DNA of 64,000 nucleotides from Trissonchulus latispiculum (GCA_030248195.1 JASAND010030606.1:1-64000), one strand, 5' to 3'; shown: positions 41,691 to 52,689, counted from the stretch's first letter. The notes: generated from the letters alone by a model not told the origin. A program made the numbers and translations.

Positions 41691-42312
41691 ATGTAATATG
41701 TGAGGTCAGGGAGTTGAACCACAGCACCACCACAAATTATGTGAGGGCTGGCGCAATATAACACAAGCCCTGACTGCCCTTGAAATATTGTCCAGGCGGC
41801 TCTCTTTTAAACTCGGGCCTTCGCCAGGTTTGTGGGAGCATGAATTTTAAGGGGGCGCCGAACCGACTGGCGCCTGAGTGAAAGCGGTGAGTATGGACTA
41901 AAAACACACTCAGAAGTACTCCGGGCTAACCCCAGAGCGCTATCTAAATATTGGACTTTAGTTCAATGATAAAACGAATTAAAGAAAAATTAAGTTAGAC
42001 AACAAGCGATTCAATGAAGAGGTCAATTATTGGGCAGACAAAAAGATATTAAAGTAATAAAATTAACAAAGGTTAGACTTACTGCTACCAATGAGAAATT
42101 GGGAAGGGGAGACAAAAATGCAAAAAGGGGAAAGGACGGGAAAAAGTGTGGGAATGGAGACTGAGTTGAGTTACAAGGAAATAAGTAGGAATAGATGAAA
42201 AGGCGTTAGAATTCCTCAACGATTATAAAGAAATCGGGCAGACCCCAGAAATAAGGACAGTTTTGGATCCCCAAAGTAAAAGGTCAACCGCACGAGTCAA
42301 TGGAAAGCTCTC
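41691..42312. other. Unassigned interval left of Polinton 1
   Basis: No gene seen. Contains GC-rich CGGGCCTTCGCCAGG and GGCGCCGAACCGACTGGCGCC text that could form small hairpins. Confidence 0.35.
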
Positions 42313-42425
42313 AGTAGTATAAAAATACCGATTCTGGTGCAGAGGAGCCTGAGGAGCTTGAGGCATTTCCTACCCATCATTATCATACTAATTTGTGGTA
42401 CTCGAGACAGTTCCTACCCTTTATT
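42313..42425 (+). repeat. Left terminal inverted repeat of Polinton 1
   Basis: Matches the inverse of 52,196-52,309 with scattered differences. Begins AGTAGTATAAAAATAC against AGTAGTGGTATAAAAATAC on the right. Confidence 0.85.
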
Positions 42426-42527
42426 ATTTTACCAGTTTGTGGCAGTTGAGGTACGAGACACTACTAATAGACATTAACAAAATAGCCGATTATAACCGAT
42501 TTCTATGACTCATCTTAGCCTACTTTT

Positions 42528-42540
42528 CTACCTATAAATA
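42528..42540 (+). promoter_or_regulatory. TATA box candidate of the left-end gene
   Basis: ACCTATAAATACA lies about 30 bases before the ATG at 42,570, a plausible core promoter with a short leader. Confidence 0.45.
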
Positions 42541-42569
42541 CAACACTCAACATAGGCAGGTGTTCAATC

Positions 42570-43100
42570 ATGCCTACTGCCTTCATTGCTGTTGCTTGCA
42601 TAGGTGTTCAGAAACTTGGAGACATTCCCTTGGAAGTTACTGTTTTGACTCAACAACCCAAGTGTCATAAACCAGATATTCACCATTTGTTTATTGGAGC
42701 TCCCTATGCTCTGGAGAAACTAACATCAAATCAACAGGAGACTATCTACTATGTCACCAGGCGATCATGTTTCAACTGAGATTGCAGTACTCATCTCAGA
42801 ACTTGGTACCAAGCAATGGACCTCATCTCCAACATCTTGAAGGATGTTAATAACAAGGTTTTAACCAAGGGCATTTCTCAGTGGAACCTAATTCGATCTG
42901 GGTTGATGGAAAGTGGAAACTTTGTGAGGGAAATCGAGGCTGGTACTTTGGGGGTTCCCAGCTACATGCTGATATCTGATGACGAAGGGAATGGCTTCTG
43001 TCCGGACCACATGCTTAGAGATTGGGCTAAAAACTGTTCAGCTCACCGAGCTCATCTACTACTACTCTCATTCTTGAATGAAAAGCAGGACAGTGAATGA
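42570..43100 (+). CDS. Left-end gene of Polinton 1, unknown, one in-frame TGA
   Basis: The ATG at 42,570 opens 69 codons up to a TGA at 42,777; the same frame then stays open to 43,100, giving 176 codons with that single interruption. Amino-acid composition is balanced and globular on both sides (EVTVLTQQPKCHKPDIHHLF; NFVREIEAGTLGVPSYML). No family recognised. It points into the element and overlaps the 3' end of the PolB relic by about 50 bases. Confidence 0.5.
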
Positions 43101-44112
43101 CACTTATGTATACTGACAATGCTTGCTATTGTATATACTATGCTTAATATTTTTATCCTATTCAATAAAAAAGATAAAGTCGTTAGTGCTTCCTTTAATG
43201 GTAGAATATAACAACTAAACAATATCAAATGACCATATGATAAACTACTAATCCCATCCTCTAAAATGTTACGCTTATCATCAAAAGCAGACAAGCTAAT
43301 TTTGTTTGAAGTCAGAGTGAATAATTGATGCTTATCGCTTCTGATCATATTCATTACATTTCGTCGAAGTGCTTTATCAAACCAAGTTTCTACATAATTA
43401 CTATGACTAAGACACCTCTTCACAACATACTTTTGAACCCCATTTGCCCGTTTTTTTGCCTCACCCCCACACAAAATACTATACATTTTAGCCCGCAAAC
43501 CACAAAGCTCAGAAATAGGACTACAATTCGTCTCGTCTTTCATTTTCCCCATTACTTTTTTATTGGTTGTGGAAAATAAAAAATGATCGGAAGGGTAGTC
43601 ACTAAAGTCAAACAAAAGAGAATCGGTATACATATCGTTATATACATCATTACACTCAATAAAATAGCATAAACTACCAGTATCAGTGAATAATAATTTA
43701 CCTTTATCTTTATATTTTGGAACAATATAATTGTAGTGGAAATCGTACATGAGCAGTTTTGACAAGTCAAGCACACTAAACTCAACTTATATGGGTTTAT
43801 TCAGCTCGACCGTCGCTCGACTCATACAGACTGCTACCGAGTCCTCATTAAAAGCAGTTGCCGGCTCAAAACGAAGATTTGATAGCAATTTGCTGAATCG
43901 AACCTGATTACTTACAAGCTCTACATTATATATTGGCGCAAATTTTCCATAGTCTTTCCAAACACAGAGTTATTTAACAATTTAAACCAATTCTTTCCAA
44001 AATCATTCTTAGCAGCCTTGCGCATCTCAGTATTAAAGCTGATGTATTTATGCATCCATGCAGATTGTCGAAACGCAAGGACACGATGCACTCGCTTTAA
44101 TTTCAGGCCCAA
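43052..44112 (-). pseudogene. Polinton 1 PolB, palm motifs B and C to C-terminus
   Basis: 43,921-44,112 encodes [20 protein letters not shown] followed by KTMENLR, the motif-B region of this PolB class. After a frame change, 43,052-43,774 encodes motif C as LLFTDTGSLCY; the usual DTDS is DTGS, so the second catalytic aspartate is lost. Further on, KKRANGVQKYVVKRCL fits the family's C-terminal part. The hAT-like MITE at 44,130-44,537 separates this block from motif A. Confidence 0.82.
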
Positions 44113-44129
44113 TAATAAATAATTTTAGA

Positions 44130-44537
44130 CATACATTAACATAGGGTCGGGTCCTGGGGGGGCTTGTCCCCAAAAAATTTTGAGGGGGGCTTGTACCTTG
44201 AACAAAAATTTTCAGGGGGGCTTGTACTTCAAGAAAAAATTTGTAAAATTTTTGCAAAAATTAACGCTAATTTTATTAAAATTAGCAATTTTTTGTCAAA
44301 ATTTGCAAAAAATCTTCGATTTTTGGAAAAAATTTCAAAATTTTGCCCAATATTCCCGAAAAATTAAGCATTTTAGCTATAAAATTCCGGCGAAGCCGGA
44401 AATTTTTTGAAATTTTACTGTAAAAACTAATTTTTTCCGGCTGTTTTTGGTTACCCCTTGGCCATGTTTTCGTTACCCCTTGTCCCCGACAGCGATAGGG
44501 CTTGGACCCCCCCCAGACCCCCCCGCGTTAACCTATG
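44130..44537. mobile_element. hAT-like MITE, copy 2 (408 bp), inserted in PolB
   Basis: Flanked by the exact 8-bp duplication ATTTTAGA (44,122-44,129 and 44,538-44,545). Starts CATACATTAACATAGGGTCG and ends GCGTTAACCTATG, like copy 1. It interrupts the PolB palm between motifs A and B. Confidence 0.92.
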
Positions 44538-44633
44538 ATTTTAGATTATGAAAATGAATAAAATACTTTTGTTTATTGCAAAGATTAGGTACGACCTTGT
44601 GCACCTTTGAATCAGCCATATTAAGATCTGCTT

Positions 44634-45008
44634 TCAGCTGTTTACAATATGGTGATAACTATCATCAGAATTTATCCATTTCTCAGGAGCAAGCGAGTAA
44701 CCGTTGTGCAGTGGGTGGAGTTCTTTTGGATACCCCAGATCAACTTCTAAGACATACCCCTCCTCCCTGTCCACATCAACTGTAGACCAATCAATTTTAT
44801 TAATTTCAGATTGTGAAAGCCAATGAAACTTTGCACAAGGTTGCTTTTGACTCATAGCCCACCCATACAAGTTATCTGCATCTACACACATAATATACGT
44901 GATTGGTAATGAATTATCATATACATCCAGATAGGGATTGTTCGCTTTAGCATAACGACGAGAAATCATCGCAACGCCTCCACGAATACCTTGCTCGAAA
45001 AAAAACAT
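44634..45008 (-). pseudogene. Polinton 1 PolB, palm motif A region
   Basis: GIRGGVAMISRRYAKANNPY is followed by IMCVDADNLYGWAMSQ, the motif-A block (D-x-x-N-L-Y-G) of protein-primed PolB. The frame opens right of the MITE and is separated from the exonuclease part by about 130 bases with frame changes. Confidence 0.82.
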
Positions 45009-45137
45009 GTACTGAATGTACTGTAATGTACGAAAAACATGTACTGTGTTGTCTTTGAGAAGTTCCAGCTTAATGTCAGTTAGCTTAAGACAAGCAGCCC
45101 ATCCAAAACTAGGTAGGGTAATGTAATAGATAGGATC

Positions 45138-46004
45138 CTAGTCGTAATGCTTTAGACAAAAAGCTCTGAAATTCTTAAACACATCGGCCAGTAATAGTAC
45201 ATCAAACAAGTGATTATCATGAAAATCACCGAGCGTCTGCAAATTAAAGTTTTGCCATACTGCTTGGGCATGGCAATAATCACTGTCCTTAATATCCTCA
45301 TCAGTCAGGTTGCTGTGGAGAGCTTCTTTAAGAGGAAGGCAACGTTCTTCAAATCGAGTCCAAGAGTCCATGCAGTCATAGGGATACATCCCATTCCGAG
45401 AAAGCATTTCCACTTCGGTTTCTGTGGAAAATTTAGATATAAGTATTTGCAGCTGATCCGAGTTCAGATTTCCAACGAGGATGTGGAGAGACACCCTAAG
45501 AAATTGTTGGAAACTATCAGTAAAACAAATGCGCCAAGAAGCAGACTCTCGTGCATAACCGCCAATCAATTTATCTTCTTCTGTCTCGTCATCACTACCA
45601 TCTCCTTCTTTCTGGTACGGTTTTTCCAGTGAAAAGCTCAAGTAGTCTTCCATTCCTCTAGCCACAGCATTCATTTTCAATTTTCTGTCTTTTGAGACCT
45701 TGCCGATTTCTTGCATGATAAGATGGGCATCATATCGTCCAAGGTTATGGAAAACAACATTGATATTTCTGTTTAGACGATGCTGTTGGTTACATCTGTT
45801 ATGAGCAGCTCCTCCGTAGGAACCACACAAATGGCAATGATCTCGTACTCTATCAACAAGTAGCTGTTTTCCACAAAGATGACAGCAGAGAGCTTCTTGG
45901 AAGCCAGCTTCTTTGGTATCAGTCAGATAAAGAGGTTCGGGGTTGTTGAGATTTCTATTACGGTCTTCTGCAATGGCTATGACTTTGTCAAGAAATCTGG
46001 ACAC
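45138..46004 (-). pseudogene. Polinton 1 PolB, exonuclease domain with Cys/His insertion
   Basis: CCHLCGKQLLVDRVRDHCHL with GAAHNRCNQQ is the Cys/His module resembling recombination endonuclease VII that marks this PolB subtype. Exonuclease motif II follows as VVFHNLGRYDAHLIM and motif III as FDVLLLADVFKNFRAF. The frame is open for 288 codons, the best kept part of this gene. Neither of the other two PolB relics in the window shows this module. Confidence 0.85.
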
Positions 46005-46016
46005 ACAATCCTTTCC

Positions 46017-46713
46017 TCAATAGACAGAGGATTCGCCAATGCTCCTTGTTCCTTTATCAAAACACTGTTTAATAGAAACCAGAAAATAGCCACAAGGCGT
46101 GTGCCGCTGATAGGCCGTTGTGGATGACTCAGACGGAGTCTGTTGACATGTATCTAATTTCTCTGTCAGACACTCAAAATCAGCGTATACCGGACTCCGA
46201 AGACGTCGATGAAAATTTTTGAACAGTTGTGTGTCATCAGTTGGCATTGACACCTTATTGACAAGGCACCGCTCCACGTGATCCTTCAGCTTCTGCAAAC
46301 TGTACTGAGGTAGAAGACATCGACGACAAAAATGCTTTCTGTGTTGATCACCTCTTTAATCACTCAGTAAACGATCGAGATCTTTATTCCAGGAGTAATG
46401 ACCATCGTGTAGAAGCAAATCGATGTGCTTGTCGCATGTATTCTTAGAAAGATGCAGAGGAAGAAATGACTTTTCTTCTACTCCAAATACATTGTTGCTA
46501 ATGTTATTAAGACCTTCAAATTTATGAACATCTTTCAGTTTCATCGGCATCTCCAGTGCAGTATTGAGTGACGAGGTTATGTCGGAACTCGTCATATTTA
46601 GAAACCCTTTCAGGATTTTGAACAGCGGAATGCTTAGCTGCCAAGCACAGGTTGGCACAGCCTACAATATGCCTACAATGTTGTAAGCAGGACCTACGTA
46701 ATACGCAAAGCAA
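46017..46713 (-). pseudogene. Polinton 1 PolB, N-terminal part and exonuclease motif I
   Basis: Two frames. 46,356-46,658 contains KFEGLNNISNNVFGVEEKSF and HYSWNKDLDRLLSD, typical of the region before the exonuclease. 46,017-46,298 contains RSPVYADFECL, exonuclease motif I (DFE). At least one frame change separates them. Confidence 0.8.
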
Positions 46714-46744
46714 AATGAAGGACTACGCAAGAAGCCGTTGATCG

Positions 46745-47000
46745 ATTTGCTACATCGATTTGCTTCTACACGATGGTCATTACTCCTGGAGAACTACGCA
46801 CACGAGAGGCCGCAGCACGGCGTCTCCGAGCACTGCGCATGCAGGTTCGGGGAGCATCCTGTCCCGGAACCCTATGCACGCGAGAGGGCACAGCAAGCCG
46901 TTTCGGAAGACTACGCACGCCGTCTCGCGGAGCGCGCCTTCCCGGAGAACTACGCACGTGGGAGGCCACAGTGCGCGATATTTTAGGACTACGCGCGCAG
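46745..47000 (+). repeat. Inverted PolB fragment joined to a 39-bp tandem repeat
   Basis: 46,757-46,792 is an inverted copy of PolB text at about 46,386-46,425 (IDLLLHDGHYSW, minus strand there). From 46,791 five units of 39 bp follow, each coding 13 residues in one open frame (ENYAHERPQHGVS, EPYARERAQQAVS, EDYARRLAERAFP and variants). The block is GC-rich. Possibly the relic of a repeat protein; no family recognised. Confidence 0.7.
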
Positions 47001-47177
47001 GTTTAGGTTTGGGGGTTCCCACCCCTACGGTCGACGCCACTAGAGAGCCTTATTCTTGTTTGCTACTAGACTTTAAACCGGAGTCACATGATCAAGCTCG
47101 GGTTATAAGTGGCATTCTACCTGGACAAGAGCCCGTAGCCTATATAAGCAAGTAAAAATTTAATGTAATCATTCAGT

Positions 47178-47517
47178 ATGGGTATGTATCGCCTGCGTAA
47201 ACACGATAAAAAGCTACACTCTGTAGCTGAAACGTCTCCTGCTCAACGCAAGTCCCTACTTCATAGCGCAGCGATGACTTTCACCGCTGTATTAGCGTAT
47301 TAGCGAATGTGCACTGAATGTGCTTAAGGGAAATATTCCTATATCTACAGATCAAAAGAAACGTCTGAGTCGTCATTAGGAAGTTCTCAGGAAGATTACT
47401 AATCCTAGGAGTGGTCTAAAGCATAAGCGAAAGCTTATTGTACAAAGTGGTGGTAACTTTTTGCTTGCTCTCATAACAGCAATTTCAGGAGCAATTGGCT
47501 CACTACTAGGAAGATGA
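47178..47517 (+). pseudogene. Polinton 1 small basic protein with hydrophobic C-terminus
   Basis: The ATG at 47,178 starts MGMYRLRKHDKK. After stops and a frame change the text VLKGNIPISTDQKKRLSRH and KLIVQSGGNFLLALITAI appears, ending in a membrane-type segment. It is homologous to 59,636-59,881 (VLSGNVLL; KRLIVQQGGFLP). Its stop overlaps the next start as ATGA. Function unknown in Polintons. Confidence 0.65.
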
Positions 47518-47936
47518 CAAGCTTCAGAAAATTGAAACTTGTACCATACGATAGCAACTGGAAGCAACCTGTGGCTAACAAGTTAACACAGCTAAGAAAT
47601 GATATGGTCAATATTTTATCTCATGAAGGAAATGATGAAACAGTGGAGAAGTTTCAACAGCTGTTGTCTCAATATAGTCATTTCCTTGGTAAGGCACCAA
47701 AGGTAAATCCTAAACCTGAAGCACTTGTGTCAAAGACATTTGATCATGTTGACTTTGCTAGTTTCTCTACGATGAACCGATGATTGATGAACCAACAATT
47801 AAAGAACTGGAATTGACTGCAGTAACAGATCAACTCGCCCGAAATCCAGACATGCTGACGTGGACTGACACTGGAGAAATACAGTACCACAATGTGCGAG
47901 TGCCAAGCACTAACATCGTTAACAGAACCGGTTAAA
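47514..47936 (+). pseudogene. Polinton 1 conserved late protein of unknown function
   Basis: Starts MTSFRKLKLVPYD and runs in one frame to 47,783, then shifts. Downstream text (NPDMLTWTDTGEIQYHNV) matches the family pattern N-P-x-x-I-x-W-x-x-x-G-E seen also in 59,001-59,636 (KINDKGEMAYKDAVEHGSRI). Always placed between the small hydrophobic protein and integrase in the two elements here. Confidence 0.6.
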
Positions 47937-47952
47937 CAGAACCTTAAAGAAT

Positions 47953-48478
47953 TTGCTGTATAGATATTTTACAGCAAAGAGCACTTATCGATGGTTGGAT
48001 GTTTCGCCAGATGTGCTGCCAACTTACAATTCGCGTCAACATAGAAGTATAAAGATGGCTCCAAAGGACGTGAACGCCTCAAACGAAGCAATAGTATACA
48101 ACAACTTGTACAAGAAGAAGGTGAAAAGAGAAGAGAGGCTGTATGAAAGACAGCTGGTTAGAATGAGCAAAGTTAAGGCACTCTTTGAGAAGGGCTATCT
48201 ACCAAACTATACCGAAGATTTGTTTCCGAAAAGTGAGGTTATTCCAGGACATCCAAATCGCTATGTGCTGAAGGATCTCATGGATGAAACTATAAAAGGA
48301 AAATTTGTTGCCCAAGAACTTCAACCAGACGACAAAGACTGACGATATTTGGAAGATTGAAAAGATTTTGCGAACAAGGAAGGGTCCTCAAGGTATTGAA
48401 TACTTGGTCAAGTTGCAAGGATATCCAGCAAAGTTTATTTCATACGTTAAGGAAGGCGACGTTGTCAATCTAGCGTGA
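47953..48478 (+). pseudogene. Polinton 1 integrase C-terminal part with chromodomain; catalytic core deleted
   Basis: The frame at 47,953-48,342 starts inside the integrase after the catalytic glutamate region (YRYFTAKSTYRWLDV, then YNSRQHRSIKM) and continues through the GYLPNYTEDLF and KGKFVAQELQ blocks. A shift near 48,340 leads to a chromodomain (IWKIEKILRTR; EYLVKLQGYPAKF). The N-terminal zinc domain and the D,D part of the DDE core are missing because the preceding gene runs straight into this point. Confidence 0.8.
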
Positions 48479-48479
48479 T

Positions 48480-49215
48480 GTATCTATTTCTACCATCCAA
48501 CAGTTTAATGAATCATTTTCTTGATAACACGTTGGCGTTCGAGTGAAATTGGTTAAACCTCTAATCTTACATGGACAGCATGAGGTGGCTCTAGTGGAGT
48601 TGATTTATCCAAACTCATTCCTAACCTTCCAATCATCAGATGCCACAATATATTTTCATGGTAACAAAGAGGCAGACTATAAGGCTATATTCAAGATTAT
48701 CTTGCGATCTGGTCAATATTCATCAGCTGAAAAGCTCGTTGAACAATTGAGTCAATTTGTTGAAATGGGTGTACACATTGACTGGGTACCAGAGAAGAAA
48801 CGTTACCGCGTCAAATATAATAATCTTAAGAATTTACATCACATATCCCTCAGTACAGTACTATCCTACATTCTTGGCTAAATTCTGGGTCGAATTATTT
48901 CCATTTCTACTCTGAATCAACCTACGCTGACTTTCCTCCTAGCTTTGGGAGTGTGCAAAATATTATGTTTGTTTACTCTGATTTGGTTGACCATCAGAGT
49001 GTTGGAGATGCCATGGCACCGCTGCTTCGAGTGGTAAATACCTCAACTGATACTCCTGGAATAACTATTTCTGAAAAACTATATAAAGCCCTACTATCTG
49101 CACATGGCCAAATCATCGGTTGATGTTGTCCATATCCAAATCAGAACATCAAGTTCCACCGTTTCCACAAGAACGTTCCGTTTACCTACAAGGCGTACTG
49201 TTTCCATTTCTAAGC
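48480..49215 (+). pseudogene. Polinton 1 penton (minor capsid) protein
   Basis: Begins near 48,479 with LFLPSNSLMNHFLDNTL, then in another frame VKLVKPLILHGQHEVALVEL, equal to the start of 57,668-58,009 (FYLQLPSNTGDFDSNTLAHY). Later text (VGDAMAPLLRVVNTS; NIKFHRFHKNVPF) matches the C-terminal half of that gene. Single jelly-roll penton protein by position and pattern; several frameshifts. Confidence 0.7.
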
Positions 49216-49254
49216 AGCAGTCCTTTAATTTTGAAACTCCATATTAGACCAAAG

Positions 49255-49445
49255 CTGCTAGCATCATAATGTATCCTCACGATCAACAGATGATGAATGA
49301 CATGCAAACCAGGCATCTGGTAATCTTGCACACTTTTCGGGACCATCAATTCAACAAGGACATGGGTTGGGTGGTCCGTTTGGAAGCTTATTCAGAGGCT
49401 TAAAAGACCAACACCTCGAAAAGGAATAAAAGGGGCAAAAAGACA
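49255..49445 (+). pseudogene. Polinton 1 remnant of the FRG/amphipathic late protein
   Basis: One frame reads QQGHGLGGPFGSLFRGLK followed by a Lys/Arg-rich stretch, matching the RGYGIGSFFRGMFRA block of 56,751-57,173. Only about 60 codons are recognisable. Confidence 0.5.
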
Positions 49446-49468
49446 ACGATATCAAGACATATCCACTA

Positions 49469-50752
49469 ATGGCACAGATTCATGAGCGGTCCTGTCCTTG
49501 CGTCTCCACACTGTTGGATCTCTTCAAGCTGCCAGACACTCAGACAAATCAGGAGAAGAGCAACCATGTGCCCTACTATCCTTTGGCAAATACAACTGAT
49601 GGTAGTCCTATAGAGTTTGATATAAAGCCACCTCCTCATTATACAGATCTGTCTGATACGAGGCTCTGTATTGCAGCCAACATTGTACTAGCAAGTTGAA
49701 ATGAAATAACGATGTAAATAATAATAGTTAATATGCTACTACACGCACTTTTTTTCCAAAGTTGATGTCCATGTTTGTAATCGAATGATCGGTACTCAAA
49801 GTACCGGAACGTATCCATGGAAGGCAGCATTTGAGACTTTGCTAAACTTTGGCAGTGATGCTAAAGGAAGCCAGCTAAGCCCAATTTTATTCAATAAACA
49901 TACAGAAATGGAAGATGTCAATGCAGTAGCATCTGCGAGTAATACTGGACCGGCGAAACGTTGGGTACGGACGGCAGATAGTAGGCTGTTTGAACTCTAT
50001 GGGGCTCTTCATGTTCTTTCAAGACAAGTATCTATTGAGTAATGTATCTATTCGAATCAAGCTGATAAGGAGTTCTCCAGAGCTTTGGTTAATGTCTGGA
50101 GAAGATGTGACTCAGAAGTTTAAGATTCAAATCAGTGAAGCTATATTTTGGATACGTCGTGTGCAGATTGCTCCAAGTGTATAAATGGCTCATGAAAAGG
50201 CACTATCTCTAGGGAATGCACTATATCCTGTTAACAGAACCGAGATTGAAGTGATTGAAGTGCTTACAGTTCTATTCAACACTCGATCTGCTTCACGTGA
50301 CAATTTGTTGCTGGGCACAACAAGAAGTTGGTATTTGCAATGATTACAAATAATGCGATGAATGGACGCTACAGCAACAATCCGTTTAACTTTCAAACAT
50401 TTGATTTGGACAATCAGCAGCCAACTATTGATGGAGAACCAGTGGCGGGATGTCCTATGAAACTTAGTGACAAACGGATAATCAGAGCGTATGCAAACCT
50501 ATTTGACGTGAAGAACAAGTCCTTCTCTGACTCTGGAAACGAATAAGCTATCCAAATTTTCAAAGTGGATATGCCATGTTCTGCTTTGATCAATCTCCTG
50601 ACGGTTGTGGAAATACTTCTCACCACTTGGAATTGAGTAGACAACGAAACCTACGACTGAGTCTGCAGTTTGCTGTTATAGTCTATGGAGAGTTTGAGAG
50701 TATCATTGAAATGACAAGGTATCTTGATCTGTTGATGGACTACAAGGCCTGA
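49469..50752 (+). pseudogene. Polinton 1 major capsid protein (double jelly-roll)
   Basis: Recognisable blocks in order, in shifting frames: LLDLFKLPDTQTNQEKSN and GSPIEFDIKPPPHYTDLSDT (49,469-49,699); TYPWKAAFETLLNFGSDAKG (49,785-50,042); FFQDKYLLSNVSIRIKLIRS (49,990-50,184); NGRYSNNPFNFQTFDL and KRIIRAYANLF (50,328-50,546); SRQRNLRLSLQFAVIVYGEF (about 50,640-50,700). These are the signature stretches of the family annotated in animals as F54H12.2-like, the Polinton major capsid protein. At least four frame changes make it inactive. Confidence 0.85.
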
Positions 50753-50753
50753 T

Positions 50754-51128
50754 GAGCGAGATTACTGACAAGGGTTTCCTAAATTCAAAGGGGTATTTGC
50801 GAAGGATGAATTGGTGGTTGTTGGTACTGGTTGTTTGGTGGTTAATACGGCTCCGTCCTCCCATCCTGGACAACACTGGGTAGCAATCTACATCCCTAAC
50901 GATGGACAAAAAGAATTCTTTTGCTCTCATGGAATGAATCCTAAGCGATATGGACTTAATCTAACTCATTGTGTATATAATTGTATGTCTTTGCAGTGTA
51001 CTGATAGTAGTGCTTGTGGTTTATATGTTGTAGGTTCTTTGTTGTGGCGGTGCAAGGGTTGTGGGACTTTTAAGCAATTTTTAAAGCTTTTTAATGTGGG
51101 CTGTACAAAAAACGATGAAAAATGTTAA
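50754..51128 (+). pseudogene. Polinton 1 adenain-like cysteine protease
   Basis: VVNTAPSSHPGQHWVAIYIP carries the catalytic His context (GQHW). KEFFCSHG stands where EFFDSYG is usual, so the acidic residue is replaced by Cys. SLQCTDSSACGLYV supplies the Gln and nucleophile Cys (CGxY). The family matures adenovirus-like capsids. Coding begins before the ATG at 50,811, from about 50,754, in a frame not fully open. Confidence 0.78.
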
Positions 51129-52195
51129 AAAATTGGTGGGATATTGTCTCATATTTAATTTGTAATGCTTGTGATCTTATTGTATGTTTCATGCGATTGT
51201 ATATAATAAAGAACAAATATTCCTAGTAGTTGGGTAGGGCTTCAACCTAAGATCTAGGGACCTAATTTGGAGAATATTTACTGGGATATGTACTCTTGGT
51301 ACTGGTAAATTTATGCGCCACTTACCAAAATTGGCGGCTCTGTGGAATTGAAACCTTTTCCTCTGCTTCTGTCTTTCCGGCAGACTTCGACGTCTGATTG
51401 GAACAGGTCTGAATTAGAGCATAGTGTAGAGTCAGATATTGGTTATTAGTTCAACAATGTAAAATATTGTTAATCAGTTGGATGGAACTATTGCACTTCG
51501 TTAATAAAGTTAATACAAAATTTGACAGCTCGAAGCCAGACGCAGCATCGCAAGGCAAGTCCTAAGTGCAGCTGTACACTTTAATTGAAATTATATTTGA
51601 AGCAAATGATACAGACATATCAAACTTACTGTATGATGGTAATGATGATTCTGATAGTGAAGATGATAATGATGAGATGATGATGATGTTGCTGTTGTGG
51701 AGCTTGGAAAAGTTTTGGTTAGGCTCAAAAATCTAGAAATATTGTTTTTGCTTGTTTTTATACTAGAAATTGGGGGTAATTATTTAGGATTTGGTGTTGC
51801 TGATTTAGAGTAAAGTTTGAAGGTGGGTTGAATTTTGTATAGTTGTGTGTATAAAAACTAAATTGATGAGTGTGTAAATTGTAAATAGGAGGGGGTTGGG
51901 ATTTGCTTTTGCATAAAGTCCCCTTCTAAAAAGTAATTAAAATTTTAAACTGTGTAATTAGGCAAGGCCATGCCCTATTTTTCAATTTATTTAGTTTAAA
52001 GTATTTCACATGATGAAAGTTTTCTTTTCTCTTTGTTGTTATTTACCACATTTGTTTCAGCCCTATAGAATTGTATGTATGTTTATTTTATAATTTATTT
52101 AATAATTATGAATTTAAATCTTTTTTATAAATTTGCACTGATGATAATATGAGGTGACTCAGGCGTCGCTTCATTTATCAGGAAATAGCAGCAGA
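51129..52195 (+). other. Right-end region of Polinton 1 without recognised gene
   Basis: AT-rich. One open stretch at 51,566-51,736 encodes an acidic peptide (LIEIIFEANDTDISNLLYDG, then DDSDSEDDNDE) without an ATG; it could be the start of a lost gene. No Walker A motif, so no ATPase here. Confidence 0.4.
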
Positions 52196-52309
52196 TAATG
52201 GATAGGAACTGTCTCGAGCACCGCAAATTAATTTGATAATGATGGGTAGTAACTGCCTCAAGTTCCTCAGGCTCCTCTGCACCAGAATCTGTATTTTTAT
52301 ACCACTACT
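52196..52309 (-). repeat. Right terminal inverted repeat of Polinton 1
   Basis: Inverse of 42,313-42,425, ending ACTACT on the plus strand. Confidence 0.85.
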
Positions 52310-52689
52310 CTCAACTGAAGGTAGTGTGACTAATGATTACCAGTGGCAATGTGCGTTGCGAAGTAGGGATTGCTATAAGTAAATTTTGGCGTTCATTCTC
52401 CGACAAGCCAATTATAAGGACAGTTCCATGTAGTGTTATCTTTGCGGTTATTTAACGAAATGGATAATTTTGACATTTTCAAGAAAGTTAACCATGAAGA
52501 TAGCACTACGTTATAAAATATATGTTTTCGCATCCAAAAACATCACAAATACCAGACACTCCAGTAAGTGAATAAATAACCATATTAAGAGGTTTTAAAA
52601 CGAAATTTAGGAATATTGGAAGTTTGAATCACAAAATGCTTCATGAAAGTAAATTGGAAGAAAGGTAGTAGCGTCTTCCGTCCACTACA

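Larger units (their letters stand above)
42313..52309 (+). mobile_element. Polinton/Maverick 1, about 10 kb, degraded
   Basis: Inverted terminal repeats of about 110 bp: left 42,313-42,425, right 52,196-52,309. They begin AGTAGT and include GATTCTGGTGCAGAGGAGCC and CGAGACAGTTCCTA. I could not identify a clear 6-bp target duplication. Inside are PolB (minus strand) and, on the plus strand, the late genes in the same order as in Polinton 2. Every long gene carries stops or frameshifts and the integrase core is deleted, so this copy is inactive. No ATPase was found. Confidence 0.88.

Noticed and set aside
45210..45632. 140-codon plus-strand frame
   Set aside because: It lies antisense to the clear PolB exonuclease frame.
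51566..51736. N-terminus of a piggyBac-type transposase
   Set aside because: An acidic peptide alone is not diagnostic and no DDD core follows.
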